Position numbers and translations under genes: made by a program | Shown here: one piece after another, positions 1 through 11,960 of the stretch | Numbering within the stretch: position 1 is the first letter of the stretch | Layout of the letters: each line of letters opens with the position of its first letter | Notes under the pieces: generated by a model | The model's database searches: none | What the model saw: the letters and a program-made list of their open reading frames with translations, nothing else | What the model was told of the DNA's origin: nothing | Assembly: GCF_020360975.1 (NCBI RefSeq) | Contig: NW_025408705.1 | Span: 1-24,281 of the forward strand | Direction: 5' to 3' | Length of the DNA stretch: 24,281 nt | Source of the DNA: Hirsutella rhossiliensis | Taxonomy: Eukaryota; Ascomycota; Sordariomycetes; Hypocreales; Ophiocordycipitaceae

Positions 1-1089
1 GTATATATATTATTTTAAGACGGTCGTTAAGGAGTATAGTATAACTAAGCCTAAGCCTATTAAGGTGCTCTCGATTAGCTATATTTTCTTAAGGGTTTCC
101 TTAACGTGCTATAAGTAGTGCTATAAACGTACCGCGACCTATAACTAGGTAAGTTTCCCCTTAACTTTAAATATTACGATTAATAAGCTAATCTTTCTTA
201 AGGCCGCTACTCTTATATCTAGTAACTAGGCCGATATAGTCGCTATCGTTAAGTACCTACGCGAGCTTAATAAGCTAAAGACTAATAATAAGGATACTAA
301 GGACGATAGCTTAAATACGGTATACTTATTTTCGAGGAAGCTAATTAGCGCCGTCTCGCTATTATAGTATAGTATTTAGCTAAGGCTTTTAACGCCGCTA
401 AGATGGCTTATTATAAGTCTTTTGGGACTATAGGTATATGAAGTCTACTATTATAAGTTTTATTTAACCTTTTATTAGCGACCACCTAACGATATACTAG
501 GTCAGTATACTAACTACCGTATACTAATTAATAAGCGCCGAGCTTGTTATTCGCCTAACCCGCGCCCTTATTTAATATCGCCTATATAAGCTTAAAGTAC
601 TAGGCCTAGGAATCTTAGTTAAAACTCCGCCTTATTAATAGCGATATAAGCTATACTATAGTAATATACCTTACTATTTACTAAGGCTAAGGTAAGTACC
701 GTACTAATAAAGATAGGTCTTAACGCGGAGGATAAGGAAGGAGTAAAGGATAAGGTAGTTCTAGTATTTCTAGAGGTATTTAGTATAGCGGAGGGGGCGC
801 CTTAGTTAGTTCCTACTATACCGGTAAAGAAAAAAGGTAGTTAAAAGTAATAGATAGGTCTTATCTTTCTTTTATTTAGCTATAACTATCCTTCTCTCCT
901 TTATTATTAAGGCCTTAGTAGAGTTATAGTTTAGTTTTATTTTCCTTAATTATATATAGTTATAGGACGTTTAGGCATACTAATATATTAACGAGTTAAT
1001 AGCGATTTAGTAGAGGATCGTTATTAATTTAGTAGCGTCTCCCTACGCTAATAGGTTTCCTTACCTTACTTAGTCTTATACCTCTTTTC
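1..1089. other. RIP-altered sequence, no gene identified
   Basis: This stretch is TA-rich and nearly free of CpA and TpG; the first 240 bases contain only three TG and no CA. Every frame is broken by TAA/TAG of the kind RIP makes from CAA, CAG and TGG. I read both strands for RT, integrase and transposase motifs and recognised none. It lies 3' of the minus-strand gypsy chromodomain, so it may hold that element's 3' untranslated region and 3' LTR, or an older element. I could not find a matching LTR. Confidence 0.6.
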
Positions 1090-1109
1090 CTAGTTAAGCA
1101 AGTAGTATA

Positions 1110-4015
1110 TTCTTTAATAAGGTCTTAGCTATTCGCTATATCTTTAGCCTTAACCTATTAGTTATACTTAGCTAGCTATCCTTTTTATTTAATAAGGAAA
1201 AAGGTATCGCCTTTAGATCTCTTTTAGTCTTTAATCTCTTAGACTTCCTATTCGCCTTCGTTATCTTCTAAGTTTAGTATTAGTAGGGTTTCGCTATCTT
1301 TATAAGTGCCTTTACGCTCCTTCTATAGCTCTAAGAGACTAATATAGAAAACGTTATAGAGGTATAAGTACTTTTTAGGGAGTATAAGACGATATACTTA
1401 CTTTTTAATAGCTTATAGGACCTAAAACGGTCTAATATACTTAGGTAAGAGTTTTCTTTTTTCGTCCTTAAGGTATAAGTTCTTTATCGATAATACTATA
1501 AGGTCTCTTACTTTTAGTATAAGCGGTTAGTACCTTAAATCGTAGTATTTCGCTTACGATTTAATAGCCTTTCATAGTATTCCTTAAGCCTTTTTATAGC
1601 TCCTATAGCTTAGTAACTCTTACTCTTACTTATTACCCCTTTAAATAATATTATCCTTAGTATTAATATAGAAGTTTAGTTAGTAACCTATTAACGCTTT
1701 ATTAGGTAATAACCTAGTTATCCCGTTCTTTATATTATTATATATAAATTAAGTAATATATAGGAGTAACTTAGTTAGTTTATTCTAAGTTAGTAAAGTA
1801 TCTTAAGTAGTACTATATAGCTTAGTTTATTCGTTCTATTTACCCGTTAGTTTATAGGTAAAATACCGTTAATAGCCTATATTTTACTTATAAGATAAAA
1901 TAAAGATCTAACTAAAACTTACTTATAAATAGGGACCCTTTATTTAAGATAATACCTTTCGGAGTCTATATACTAATTTAACTTAGTAATAGAATAATTC
2001 TACTAGCTCTAGGGCTATTATTATCTTAAAGATAGGAAAGAAGAGGTAATACTTAGTATATCGGTCTACGATTACTAAGATCGTATTAACGTCTCGTTTA
2101 TTATACTATACTTTAGGTAGACCTATAATAAAGTCTATTAATAATTCTTCCTACGGTTATATAGGATATAGTAACGATTATATAGTACTATAGGCGATAC
2201 TCTTAGATACTATACCTTAATATACTAGGTATAACTAAACGTATTTATTTATATCTTTTATTATTTTATCTTAGTAGAAGTTCCTTACTAGTAGTTCGCT
2301 AATATATTAAGAGCTAAAGTATCTTACTAACGGATCGTTATAAAAGAGCTATATTAGCTCTTACTATAAGGCTGCTTCTAAAGGTACTATAATACGACCT
2401 TTCTATAGTAGTAGTTTATCTAAGCGTACTAACTAGAAACCCTTCCCTTTTAAAAAGTCTTTAGTCTCCTTTAGCCTACTAATCGCTACGTTAACCGACT
2501 AAGTACGTTTTAGTAACTCTAGTAATAGTTCTAAAACTTCTACTATATAAACCTTTATATAGTAGGCCGCTTTTTTAGCGGTCTTCCTTAAGTAATTATT
2601 TATAACTAGCTCTCTCTTTAGCTTAATTAGCTAATCGTTTAAGTCTCGCGCTTAAATTATTATAGTTTCGCTAGATAAACATATATTTTCTTATATAAAG
2701 GCACTTTACTACGCTTATATTAACTTAAGGTTAAGTATCTCTTTACTTATAAATTATTTCTCTATATAAATACGGTATTAATAGTAGCTAGCTTTACTTA
2801 TAGCTCTAGTAATAGTTCTATAAATAGGGGCTTCTTACCCTTATATCTAGGCATTCTTAATAGTACGTCCGCTAGGTTAGATTTACTTATATAATACTTA
2901 ATTATAAAGTTAAATAGTACTAAATATATATACTATCTTACCTCCTATTTAAGGAGGTCTAGTATATAAACGTCTAGAGGTTATAGTAGTCTAATAATAC
3001 CTTTACTTTATATACTACCCCTTTAACGTAATATCGCTAGTATTTAAATAACTTAACGATAGCGAAGAGTTCTTAGTCTAGAATACTATAATTAAGTTCG
3101 GCTTTAGTAAACTTCCTTAACTAAAATATAATTAAATAGTAACGCCCTTCGTTATTAAGTTAAGAGATAATCCTTACTATCGCGAATTATAATATATTTA
3201 TTTCGATATAAATACGTCTTTTTAGATTATAATATCCGAGTGGGCTCCTTAAAAGCATTCTTAAGAGCTTAAAACATACGCCCTTTTAGTAAGGTTTAGC
3301 TCTATACTCCTAGCTTCTTCTTATTCTTACTCCCTTTAGTAATATAGTTAGGGCGCTATAACTCCTAAGTACCTATATATAATCGTCGGTAAAAATTATA
3401 GAACTTAAGGAAAACCTAAATATTATAGTAGGTTATAGGTTTAGGCTATTAAGCTATTACCTCTACCTATCAGGGTCTATTAATACCTATCGATAGATAA
3501 TATAAACCTAAGGAACTTAACTAACTATTAATAGAAGATATACTTTAATAGTTTTATAGAACTCTATAGCCCTTAGCCTTTCTATTACTTATCCTAAGTA
3601 TTTAGTATATTCTTCTCTTATTTTAAAGAGTATATAGGATATTATTAAGGTAGACTATATAGATTATATTTATAAGCCCCTTAAGTGCTTAATAGATATA
3701 GCTCTAAAACGTAGCTAGTATATTAGTAAGTCTAAAGGGCATTACTAGGTATTTAAAATATCTATAATACGTTTAAAAAGCGGTCTTTTATTTATCTCTT
3801 TTTAAATTTAAATACGTTAATACGCGTTCTATATATTAATCTTAGAAAATACTTAGCTCCTTAATAGCGGTTAATAATCTCTAAAATAAAGGGTAAAAGG
3901 TACCGATTCTTTTATATAACTTAGTTAAGTCCTCGTGAGTCTATATATATATAAGGTACTATCTTTTTTTAGAACGAAAAGGATAAGCGCTTTAGCTAAG
4001 CTCTTTAACTCCTAG
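1110..4015 (-). pseudogene. gypsy pol remnant: RT, RNase H, integrase, chromodomain
   Basis: On the minus strand an RT finger motif like KKDGTL lies at about 3952-3970 and a MPFGLTNAP-like motif at 3706-3755. The YLDD box at 3641-3649 now reads YLNN. RNase H follows at about 3011-3110 (AELNY...DQELFAIV). Integrase has its first Asp (IDFIIGLP) at 2133-2135, a VIVDRYTKY motif near 2064 and the Glu of NGQIERINQ, read through one RIP stop, at 1834-1836. A GPF/Y-like module (KYIRPFQVL) at about 1400-1440 precedes a chromodomain at about 1115-1257, with a FLIK-x-KG-x-xAxYN core. The chromodomain identifies the chromovirus branch, whose integrase reads histone marks to direct insertion. Stops and frame breaks throughout make it non-functional. 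I could not place the protease. Confidence 0.85.
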
Positions 4016-5189
4016 ATTATTTTCCTTTTTATCGCGTCTTAGATCTAGTCGTATAATACTTAGAGTTCCTTTTATAATAGAGAGTAAATCGGTCTATAAG
4101 GAGGTTCTATATTAAGTTAAATTAATTAAGTAATCCGTTCCTTTTTAGCTAGTAATAAATCGGATTTATTAGCTAAGAAAGTATCTTTAAACTAGTAAAG
4201 AGTTAGTAGGATTTCGGCTATTCTTCTTATAGAATCCCTTTATCTTTATCTTTATCTAGTAGCGGGATTAGCTTAGGATTAAGCGCTATTATATATACCC
4301 TTACTTTATTCTTATATTCTAAAGGAATCTATAGGGATTCTATAGGGTTTCGCTACTTAGTTAATACTTAAACTACTACTATCGTTTCTATAAGATAATA
4401 TAGATACGTTTATCCTCTAAGGTAGTAACTAATAAAAAGTTAGTACTTAATCGTTTAGCGTTAACTTATTAATACCGATATAAAATAAGTAATTATCTTT
4501 TTAGTGCCTTATATCTATTATTTAGGCAGTACTAACTATACTCTATACTCCCTTACCTTACTATTATTAAGCCTTAATAGGGTATAATAGCGCTACTTAT
4601 AGTAATCCCTATTATTAGGTAAAGTATATCTACGAGGTTAATAGTACTATAAGTATCTAAATATATAGGGACTTTAGTAGGGTTTCGCCTAATATCGTTA
4701 TAGGAGTTTTAAGTAACTATCTATAGGTATTAAGTTTACTAAGGGAGAAGCGTTTACCTTAATATCTTACCTTTTCCTTATTTTACGGTATTAAGTCTAG
4801 AGTCTTTACTAAGGTTTCTACCTTTAAAGAATTAGTATATTTTATAGATAGGTATCGGCTTATTATATTAGAAATATATAATTCCTAATCGAGTAAAAGA
4901 TCCTCTTCCTTAATAACGTCATAGTTCGTTAGTAAGTATATCGCTAGCTTATTAATTATCGGTTAAATCGGTAGTATTTCCTTAATAATTCGGCCTAGCT
5001 TATCGGCCTCTTTAATTCCTTCCCCTATACGTACCGCCTTAGGGTATAGCACTACTTTTATTCCCGGTTCCTTTAAGGGTAGAAGTAGTATTAGTACGTC
5101 GCCTCTTATTAGTAGTAGTATCTTAATATTATTGGCGACTTATATAAGCTCTTCCGTTAATAGGTATAGATAGGTATCGAATAGAGGTT
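4016..5189 (-). other. RIP-altered gag-pol junction of the gypsy element, unresolved
   Basis: This lies between the readable gag and RT parts of the minus-strand gypsy element, so the gag C-terminus and protease are expected here. RIP stops and the lack of a clear protease D-T/S-G motif prevent a firm call. Confidence 0.4.
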
Positions 5190-5640
5190 AATTTAGTCCC
5201 AAGAAGTTATAGCTCTGTAGCGAAAAACGTAAAGTACGCGCCTTTTCCGATAAGCGTTTAAAATACCTCTTTAAGGAGTTAAGGTATAAGCTAAACTCTA
5301 GGGGACTAGCCTTCTCGTTAGCGAGCCTCCTTTAATTATATCGCTAATAGTATCTCCCTATTTATAGTATCCTTAATTAAGATAAGTATCTATTCCTTAA
5401 AGTATACCTAATCTATATTATATTTAGTTCGGTTAATCGGCGTCTATTCTTTAAGGTATCGGTACTATCTCGCTTTATAGTTACTATATATATAATCTAC
5501 CGCGTAGAGGATCTTTATTTCGTCGCGATAAAAGCGTCTAAGCGCTGCCTTAAAGGCGTCTTTTAGATCGTAAGTCTAGTCTAGACGTTTCCGTGCATTA
5601 GTAGGTTAGGATAATTAAGCGATGTTTTTAATCTTAACCT
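5190..5640 (-). pseudogene. gypsy gag (capsid-like) remnant
   Basis: On the minus strand, about 5520-5580 reads like DLKDAFKAALRRFYRDEI and about 5215-5300 like FSLYLNSLKRYFKRLSEKAR. Both resemble the helical capsid part of fungal Ty3/gypsy Gag (retrotransposon gag family). The two segments are in different frames, so at least one indel lies between them besides the RIP stops. Its place upstream, on the minus strand, of the RT at about 4000 fits gag-pol order. The N-terminus probably lies further right, towards 5960, but I could not define a start. No zinc knuckle was found. Confidence 0.6.
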
Positions 5641-6010
5641 CGCTACCGCGACTACTATCCGATTTAAGGAGTAGGACTATCGACGCTTCCTAAATAGATA
5701 GCGATAGTACCGGCGCGTTTAGTAATTTCCTCCTCTAATTATATAACGCGATCTTATAAGCTTTTCGTCTCCTCTAGCTCCTTAACGCGCGCTTATGGGC
5801 TATAAGCTTTTTCACGAGATAGTTATCTTACGCCTATGGTAGCGATATCTTTAATATAGTTATAACGCTATCTATAGTAAGGGTCTATTCTAAGGATATA
5901 TCTTCTTATTCTTTATCTCTTAAGTAGATACTTAATATATATAATAAAGAGGCCTCGACTAGTTAACTACTACGTCGCGCTATAGGAGCGTTATATAGTC
6001 TTCTCTAAGT

Positions 6011-6102
6011 AGCTATCTCTACTAAGTAACTAAAAAGGGAAGCTTTAGAAATTATAAGGGAATATATATTATAGTACGATTAGTTAGGTAGTAGAGATAG
6101 CT
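6011..6102. repeat. Inverted repeat, 21-bp arms (19/21 match)
   Basis: The arm at 6011-6031 and the reverse complement of 6082-6102 match at 19 of 21 positions, with a 50-bp AT-rich loop. A weaker match continues outward. It falls in the presumed 5' LTR or leader of the minus-strand gypsy element. It could fold as a hairpin in DNA or RNA, or be chance in low-complexity sequence; no function is evident. Confidence 0.5.
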
Positions 6103-6340
6103 AGAGGTACTATACTATATATATTATATTCTCCTCGTCGTAAGACTAAAGCTTATAAGAAGAGGATTTTTCTCTTTAGTCGGAGTGAGTAGTCTATAAT
6201 ATATAAGCGAATTGTACGATTCCTACTAATACCCTACCGATATATTAGTACTACGTGCCCGAGTACTTTATTAGCCTATACCTCTTAGTAGCGCTCTATA
6301 GTAACGTAGGGAGCAAGGAATATTAAATAGACTAACAGGC

Positions 6341-6499
6341 TAATTAAGTTTAAAGTAACGGGTTACTTTAGCGCTTTAACGCTCTATAGCTAGGATTATA
6401 GGATCGCTCTAGCGCTCTGGCGCTTCTGACGATAGGATTACCTAGCGCTCTTAGCGATCTAAGGAAGCTCTTAAGATATATAAGGAAGGAATAAAATAC
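6341..6499. other. Short GC-richer unassigned segment
   Basis: This piece is richer in GCGCT-type words than its surroundings and separates the gypsy remnant from the copia linker remnant. It may mark where the gypsy element broke the older copia element. No gene was recognised. Confidence 0.35.
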
Positions 6500-7211
6500 T
6501 CCTTTAGATAGATAGCTCGATAGCTTTTAATATTATAATTATTACGATCTTTATTACGATCTTATCTTTAATTTTAATTACTTAATTACCTAGTTATAGT
6601 TTATAGTCTATAACCTCTAACTTATTACTAATATAATATACTTATTATTGCTAGACTACGCCTTATTATATCTATTAATATAAACCCTCGATAGTTTTAT
6701 CCTTAAAAATAACACCGGTCGTTATATTAAGCTATCTCCTTAATAAGATATAGGAGGGTTACTAGCTATAGTATCTATTATAAGCGTAGGAGGTATAAAG
6801 CTTAGTAACTCTATATTAAATATAGTATTAAGTAGAAGGTGTATTAAAATCTTTATCCTTGAGCTTCTATTTTTAAAAGGAAGATATATATATCTATATA
6901 ATCCTTATAAGGGCGTCTTTAATCCTTAATCTTTTAAAGTATATAGGGTAATAGGTCCTATAAAAGGTAATTACTTCTTTTAGCGTTTAACTATTATCTA
7001 TATTATCGTTAGATAAACTTAGTACCTTAAGGTTTTAGGTTCCTTACTATTTATAGCGTTAGTTATAGCTATATCTTTAAGGATATTATAGCTATATATT
7101 TATACTAGCTAAGCTTATTCTTCTCTTTTTATATTATAAGTTATAGACTTATTAAACTATATATTAGCTAATACTATTAGTTTATTTTATTTAATTAATA
7201 GTATCTATATA
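6500..7211 (-). pseudogene. Older copia, integrase C-terminus and linker (minus strand)
   Basis: Read on the minus strand from 7211 leftward, the frame continues the integrase remnant that stops at 13974. The text NKLIV...NI-x-FNKS followed by Y-x-I-x-REE corresponds to the segment after the GYLVGY-x-ST stretch in Ty1/copia polyproteins. Beyond it is low-complexity, Ser/Asn/Pro-containing text, like the variable linker before copia RT. No copia RT is seen further left, so the element is cut again near 6340-6500, probably by the gypsy element. All stops are TAA/TAG of RIP type. The assignment rests mainly on continuity with the 13974-14870 piece. Confidence 0.6.
7196..7211. repeat. 16-bp target-site duplication, left copy (LINE insertion)
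   Basis: The sequence taatagtatctatata is repeated exactly at 13974-13989. Taking out everything between the two copies, plus one copy, rejoins the minus-strand copia frame in register, which supports a true target duplication rather than chance similarity in TA-rich DNA. The length is typical for LINE target-primed insertion. Confidence 0.75.
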
Positions 7212-7227
7212 TTAAAGATTATACTTT

Positions 7228-7351
7228 AAAAGAAAAAACTTTTTACGATACTAATATACGCTTATAGCGGGTTCGTATCGCGACTAAAATACTAACTAAT
7301 ACTAGGAATTAATTTAGCGGTATTAATTACCCTAAGTAATAATACTACGCT
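7228..7351 (+). repeat. LINE 5'-end repeat, copy 1
   Basis: This aligns without gaps to 24157-24280. By hand I count 19 mismatches in 124 bp, 16 of them transitions, as expected for two related copies mutated independently by RIP. Flanking bases to the left do not match, so 7228 marks the 5' end of the shared LINE sequence. It includes an A-rich run (7228-7238) and the start of the 5' untranslated or ORF1 region. Confidence 0.85.
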
Positions 7352-8500
7352 AAGGCTAAGGGGTAGGTAGACGCGGTAGCGGCCTCGATATACTAGGCTC
7401 GACTAGGCGCGTGGCGCGAGAGACGCTACCTAAATTTATATACTAATAAAGCGAGTTAATAAACCTAAAGCAGCGATATAATACCTACCTAGGCGCCGAG
7501 CGACCTTATAGAAAAAGTAGTATATAACGAACTCGCGGGCTTTATCCTAAGCGTATAGTTTAATAGGGTATAGGTAGTAGTCGAACGGCTCTCTGGGTAA
7601 AGAGCCGCTAGTAGCGCGTCGTCGGCGGTGCTCTACGCGGATAAGAACTTTAAGATAATAATCCGGGAAGTAATTAAGAGGCTATTAAGGAAGAACTCGC
7701 TAGCGTCGCTTTAGGCCTAGAAGGCCTAAAGCGAACCTAGGCCGCGGTCGTAGCTAAGACTAATAGACCGACCCGATATAAAGCCGCGGTAAAATAGGTC
7801 CTACTACGCTATAAACGCGAAATTATTATAGTCCCTACTAAGGCACCGCCTAAATCCTGAGCCGCGAACTAAAGGATATAGTAAAGGCGGTAAATATAGC
7901 CTTAAAGACTATAAGCGCTATAGTAGCGAGGCGCCTTTAAAGCGGGGATATCGCGGTTATATTTAATACCTTAGCGAGAGCCTACTAGAAGGACTAAGGC
8001 TAGGTTAAGGCCGCGTTTAGACTAAAGGCTACGATTACCTACCGTATATATATAGTAGTTACTAAGAATATCCCTTTAAGGGTAACGATAGTAAATAAAG
8101 AGCGAATACTTTATAAGATTATAGAGGTAAATAAAGTTAAGGTCTTTTAGGCCTAAGCGCTATACTTTTAATCTAAGATATCGATAGCGACGACTATACT
8201 TATTAAGGTCGGTAGCCTAAAAGAGGCTAATAGGCTCTATAACCTAGGCTTAGTCCTTAAAGTATAAATCTTTTAATATAAACCCTATAATAAGTCGGTC
8301 TAACTATAAAGATACTATAATTATTATAGGTATAGCTATATCGCTAAGCGGTATATATCGATATAACTTTATAGCCGATATAGGAGCACGGTATATAATA
8401 AGGGCAAAGATAAATATAAGGCTAAGAAGAGCAAATCTATAACTATATCTTATACTAAGGAGACTACCTATATGACCTAAACTTACCTTATAGCGAATAA
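7352..8500 (+). pseudogene. LINE ORF1, gag-like with two zinc knuckles
   Basis: ORF1 of Tad1-like LINEs encodes an RNA-binding nucleocapsid-like protein. In one frame at 8313-8354 the spacing C-x2-C-x4-H-x4-C is seen once TAT codons are taken as RIPed Cys or His codons: Cys at 8313, 8322 and 8352, His at 8337. A second C-x2-C-x4-H-x6-C-like set follows directly. Upstream, 7923-7962 reads ARRL-x-SGDIAVIF, similar to the conserved RR-x-x-SGD stretch before the knuckles in such ORF1 proteins. A basic Lys/Ser-rich tail follows. Stops are almost all RIP-type. I could not fix the start codon; the limits are approximate. Confidence 0.75.
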
Positions 8501-8809
8501 AGCTAAGAAAAGGTAAGGAAAACTACCATGACTACCTTAATAGTTCATGAACTCTTAGACTTATACCGAGTAATAGGTACCACTACTATCGAAACCTAAG
8601 GCGTTCTTAAGCAACTTATAGTTTAAGTAAGGACTAAGTAAACCAACAAGATAAAGGTCGAGCTTAAGATACCCGCTAGCTAATAGGGCTAGGGAGGCTA
8701 AACTAAGTATAAATAATATTTATAGGTATAATAAATAAAGAAGCGCTAAGAGATAAAGCGCCTCCCTCCTTATATAGACGAACCCCTTTACCTTAACCCT
8801 ACCTATATA

Positions 8810-11800
8810 TAACTAAAAGTACTATACTAAAATATATAAAGAGATATAAGCTAGCTTAGTTGCTTTACTACTAAGCTAGCTTTAACTTAATAGTACTATA
8901 GGAAGTAAAGCTATACTAAGAGGTAGGCCCTACCCTTAGGCAGCGCCTATAGCTTAGTTTATAGGGAGGAAGGTATACGCTATATATATATAAAAAGCTT
9001 AGGCTAGGATATAGTCGCCCCGGTTTAGACTAAACTAAAGTAAGGTAATTTTTAAGGATAGTACTAAACTGAGCGATTTACTTACTACTAAGGGCTATAA
9101 GGGCTAGGGCGTTATAGGACCTAAGCGTAATTAAACTAAAGCACCTTATAGTAATAGTAAGGGACTTTAATATCTACTACCCGCTCTAGGATAGATATAA
9201 TAAAACCTTAGATAAGCGATATAACTTATATAGGAGGCGATAAGACTATAACTTAAACTCGCTACCTTAAGAAGGGAGTATATAAGATTTTTCTATAGCT
9301 AAAAAGATAGTACTATTAACCTAGCTTAAGTAACGCTAGAGACTAAGATATAGTATACTAGGCCTAACCTAGACCTATCTAGGTTAAACTATATCCCAAG
9401 ACTATTATACTATAGGTTAATACCTAGCCTGGCGCTTAAACCGGCCTTAAGGTAAAAGAAGTAAAAGTAAAGCTAGTTAAAGCTAAGACTATATCTTAGC
9501 TAGGGCTACTCTAGCTAATGCTTTAAACGCTTAAGGATATCGACTAGGACCTAGACTATATCTTTGCTACCCTTATGTAGATCGCGAAAGCTATAGTTTT
9601 ATACTAAGGGCGAGTATTACTTAAGGGCAATATATAGTTTACCCTAGAGGTAAAAAGGGCAATAAGGGAGGCTAAGAAGGTAAGGAGGAAGTATAAGCGA
9701 GAAAAGAGTAAAGCGAACTAAGAAGACCTATATAAGGCGTCTATAGCTTAGAAGTAGACCAAATACATAAAGCAAGGAGGGCCTACTAGCGCGAGTTCCT
9801 AGAGGAATTTAGCGTAGATAATACTAAGCTTTAGAACGTAGAGAGGTAGGCTAGACTTTATAGTAGGCTACTACCGGAACCGACCTATATCCCGCTATTA
9901 GTTAAGGAGGGTAAGTACTAACTAACGGAAACCTTTAAAGGAAAGGCCTAGATACTAGCCGCTAAGTTCTTCTTACTAAAGGCGGCGACACAAGGGCCAC
10001 CTAGCCTAGCCGAGGCGACCTTTATAGTCGATTAATAGATCTAACTAGCCGACGTCGCGGCGGCTAAATAAGATAGTAAGCTAGAAAGCGGCGGGACTAG
10101 ATAGCGTCCTTAGGGTTTATTAAAGTATAAACTAGCCTTAGTCTGGCGACTAGCTACGATCTTTAACGCTATACCTAACTCTTATATTTCCTAGGCCGGT
10201 TCTATAACGCGAACGTAGTAGTCTAAAAGCCTAATAAGGCGGGCTTACTATATAGTAAGGGGATAGAGACTTATTTCCTCCTACTTATAGTAGGGAAGTA
10301 CTTAAGTAAATACTAGCTTAGAGGATCGCGGGGTAACGGAGGCAAATAATATCTTATTAAAAGGATAAATAAGGAATAGGAGGGAACGCTTTATAGAAGC
10401 GGCGATCCTACTAGTAACGGAACTAATAAACGCGACCTAGTATAAGGGTATCGTATCGATCTTATAGCTAGATATTAAGGCGTATTTAATATAGTTAACT
10501 ATAATAAACATAAAGGGAACTAAAGCTTGGGGATACCTTAGATAGCTTATAAGCCTAATATAAAGCTTTATAAGCAATAAAAGATCGACCCTTTACTTTA
10601 ATAAGAAGACCTTAAAACTAACTTAGGTATTATTAGGAGTTACCTAAGGCTCCCTTCTATCCTTAATCCTATTCCTATATTATATAACCCCCTTATATAA
10701 AAGGCTTAGTATAATATATAGTATTTATACTATTAGCTTCGCGATAATATAAATATAGTTAGTATTAAACCTAATAAGGCTACTATAGTAGCGCGCTTGA
10801 GGACTAGAAGGTATATATAGAGTAATGACTAAGTTTACGGTTACTTTTAAACTATTAAAAAGCGAGTTAATATACTTTATATGAGGAGATAGCAATAATA
10901 ATACTAGTTAGCAAGAGCCGATATAGTAATACCGGTCTAAGGCCCGCTTACTAGGGGTTTAGGTATACTAGAAATTATATTAAGGTATACCTAAAATAGC
11001 TTTAAGAAGATAAAGCGCTAGACTATAGCCCTAACTAAGCTTATAGCGTTTATATAAGGCTATACCTTACCGCGCGCTAAAAAAGTCTATAGTAAGGTAA
11101 TCCGGTCCTTAATCTCCTATACTATAGTTATATTCTATAAGATAACGCCTATAAGGGGGAAACTATATAAGATCGCGTAGGACTTAGTATAAGACTAGTT
11201 AGCTTACCTCTAAGTAGTAATAGGTGCTTACCGTACGACCTTAGTTTACTAAGTAAAAGCGGAAGTATAGGTACCCTTAATCGACCTCTACTTAAACTAA
11301 AGAATAACGGATACCCTTTAAAGGCTAAAGACTTAGGGCTCTAGAGCTAAATTCGACGCGCGTTTAATATAGTCGCGGATATACTTAAGAGGAGGCGACG
11401 CTAGGGGGAGAGCAGGCCCCCGGCAGCGCTACTACCTAGTAAGCCCCCCCTCGCGAAGGAGATAAGGGGGGTCTAGAGCTAGATAGGATCGGACGACCTC
11501 TTAAATAAAGCTAAGTTACTTAAAAGGCTAAATAAGAAATAGGCTGCTTAGTAGAACGCTAAGGAAAACGCAATTTAATAATACTAAACTACCCTCTACC
11601 TTACTAATTTCCTACTATAGTTTAATAAAGCGATAACGCTATACTATTATAAGAGCCTCCTTAAGTATATTAGTATAGTAATTACTTAGATATATATAGG
11701 AAAGATTAAGCTTAATAACTTCCTCTTTAACTGACGGGTCCTTAGTATAGTCTCGCTAATATATACCTATAGATAAAAATAGGATACTATTTACTATACG

Positions 11801-11960
11801 ATAATCGACTACTTATTAATAGAAGAGGTAAGGGAGTCCCTTTTAATATAGGCCTAGGACGTAGGCGATATAAGAGCGGGCTCTAAGGGAAAGATAGTAG
11901 CGCCGCTAGCATGTGCAGCGCTCCTCGCGCTTAAGTAGGCTCTACTAGTTCGACCTAGCT
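8810..11960 (+). pseudogene. LINE ORF2: AP endonuclease, RT, C-terminal Cys/His segment
   Basis: The endonuclease opens with an LKVL-x-QNI-like strand near 8812 and has the signature VGDFNIHHPLW at 9157-9189, where the sequence now reads VRDFNIYYPL-stop through RIP. RT motif A (LDIK) is at 10468-10479, an RGYPRW-like stretch near 10535, and GVPQGSPLSPILFL at 10636-10677. A damaged FADD-like motif C lies near 10738, explained by one lost base plus a TpG-to-TpA change. GAYRTT at 11223-11240 and a C-terminal segment near 11640-11820 (KI-x-LNNFLF...RV, then a C-x-C...H pattern) match Tad1-like ORF2 proteins. No RNase H domain was recognised. Single-base indels add to the RIP damage, for example after motif A. 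The protein would nick target DNA and copy the LINE RNA. Confidence 0.85.

Larger units (their letters stand above)
1090..6340 (-). mobile_element. RIP-inactivated Ty3/gypsy chromovirus (minus strand)
   Basis: Read on the minus strand, gag, reverse transcriptase, RNase H, integrase and chromodomain remnants follow in the Ty3/gypsy order (RT and RNase H before integrase). Nearly all stops are TAA/TAG replacing Gln or Trp codons, and catalytic Asp codons have become Asn, both as expected from C-to-T and G-to-A changes at CpA/TpG. The limits are approximate. A possible LTR start (TGTTA on the minus strand) ends at 6337, but no matching LTR was found on the left. The RT-to-chromodomain order is clear; the termini are not. 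Confidence 0.85.

Noticed and set aside
505..1080. Possible left LTR of the gypsy element
   Set aside because: No stretch matches the presumed right LTR near 6160-6337 well enough to support it.
7260..7290. tRNA B-box-like word (gggttcgtatcg) at the LINE 5' end
   Set aside because: No matching A box at the right spacing, and copy 2 has changes inside the word; probably chance.
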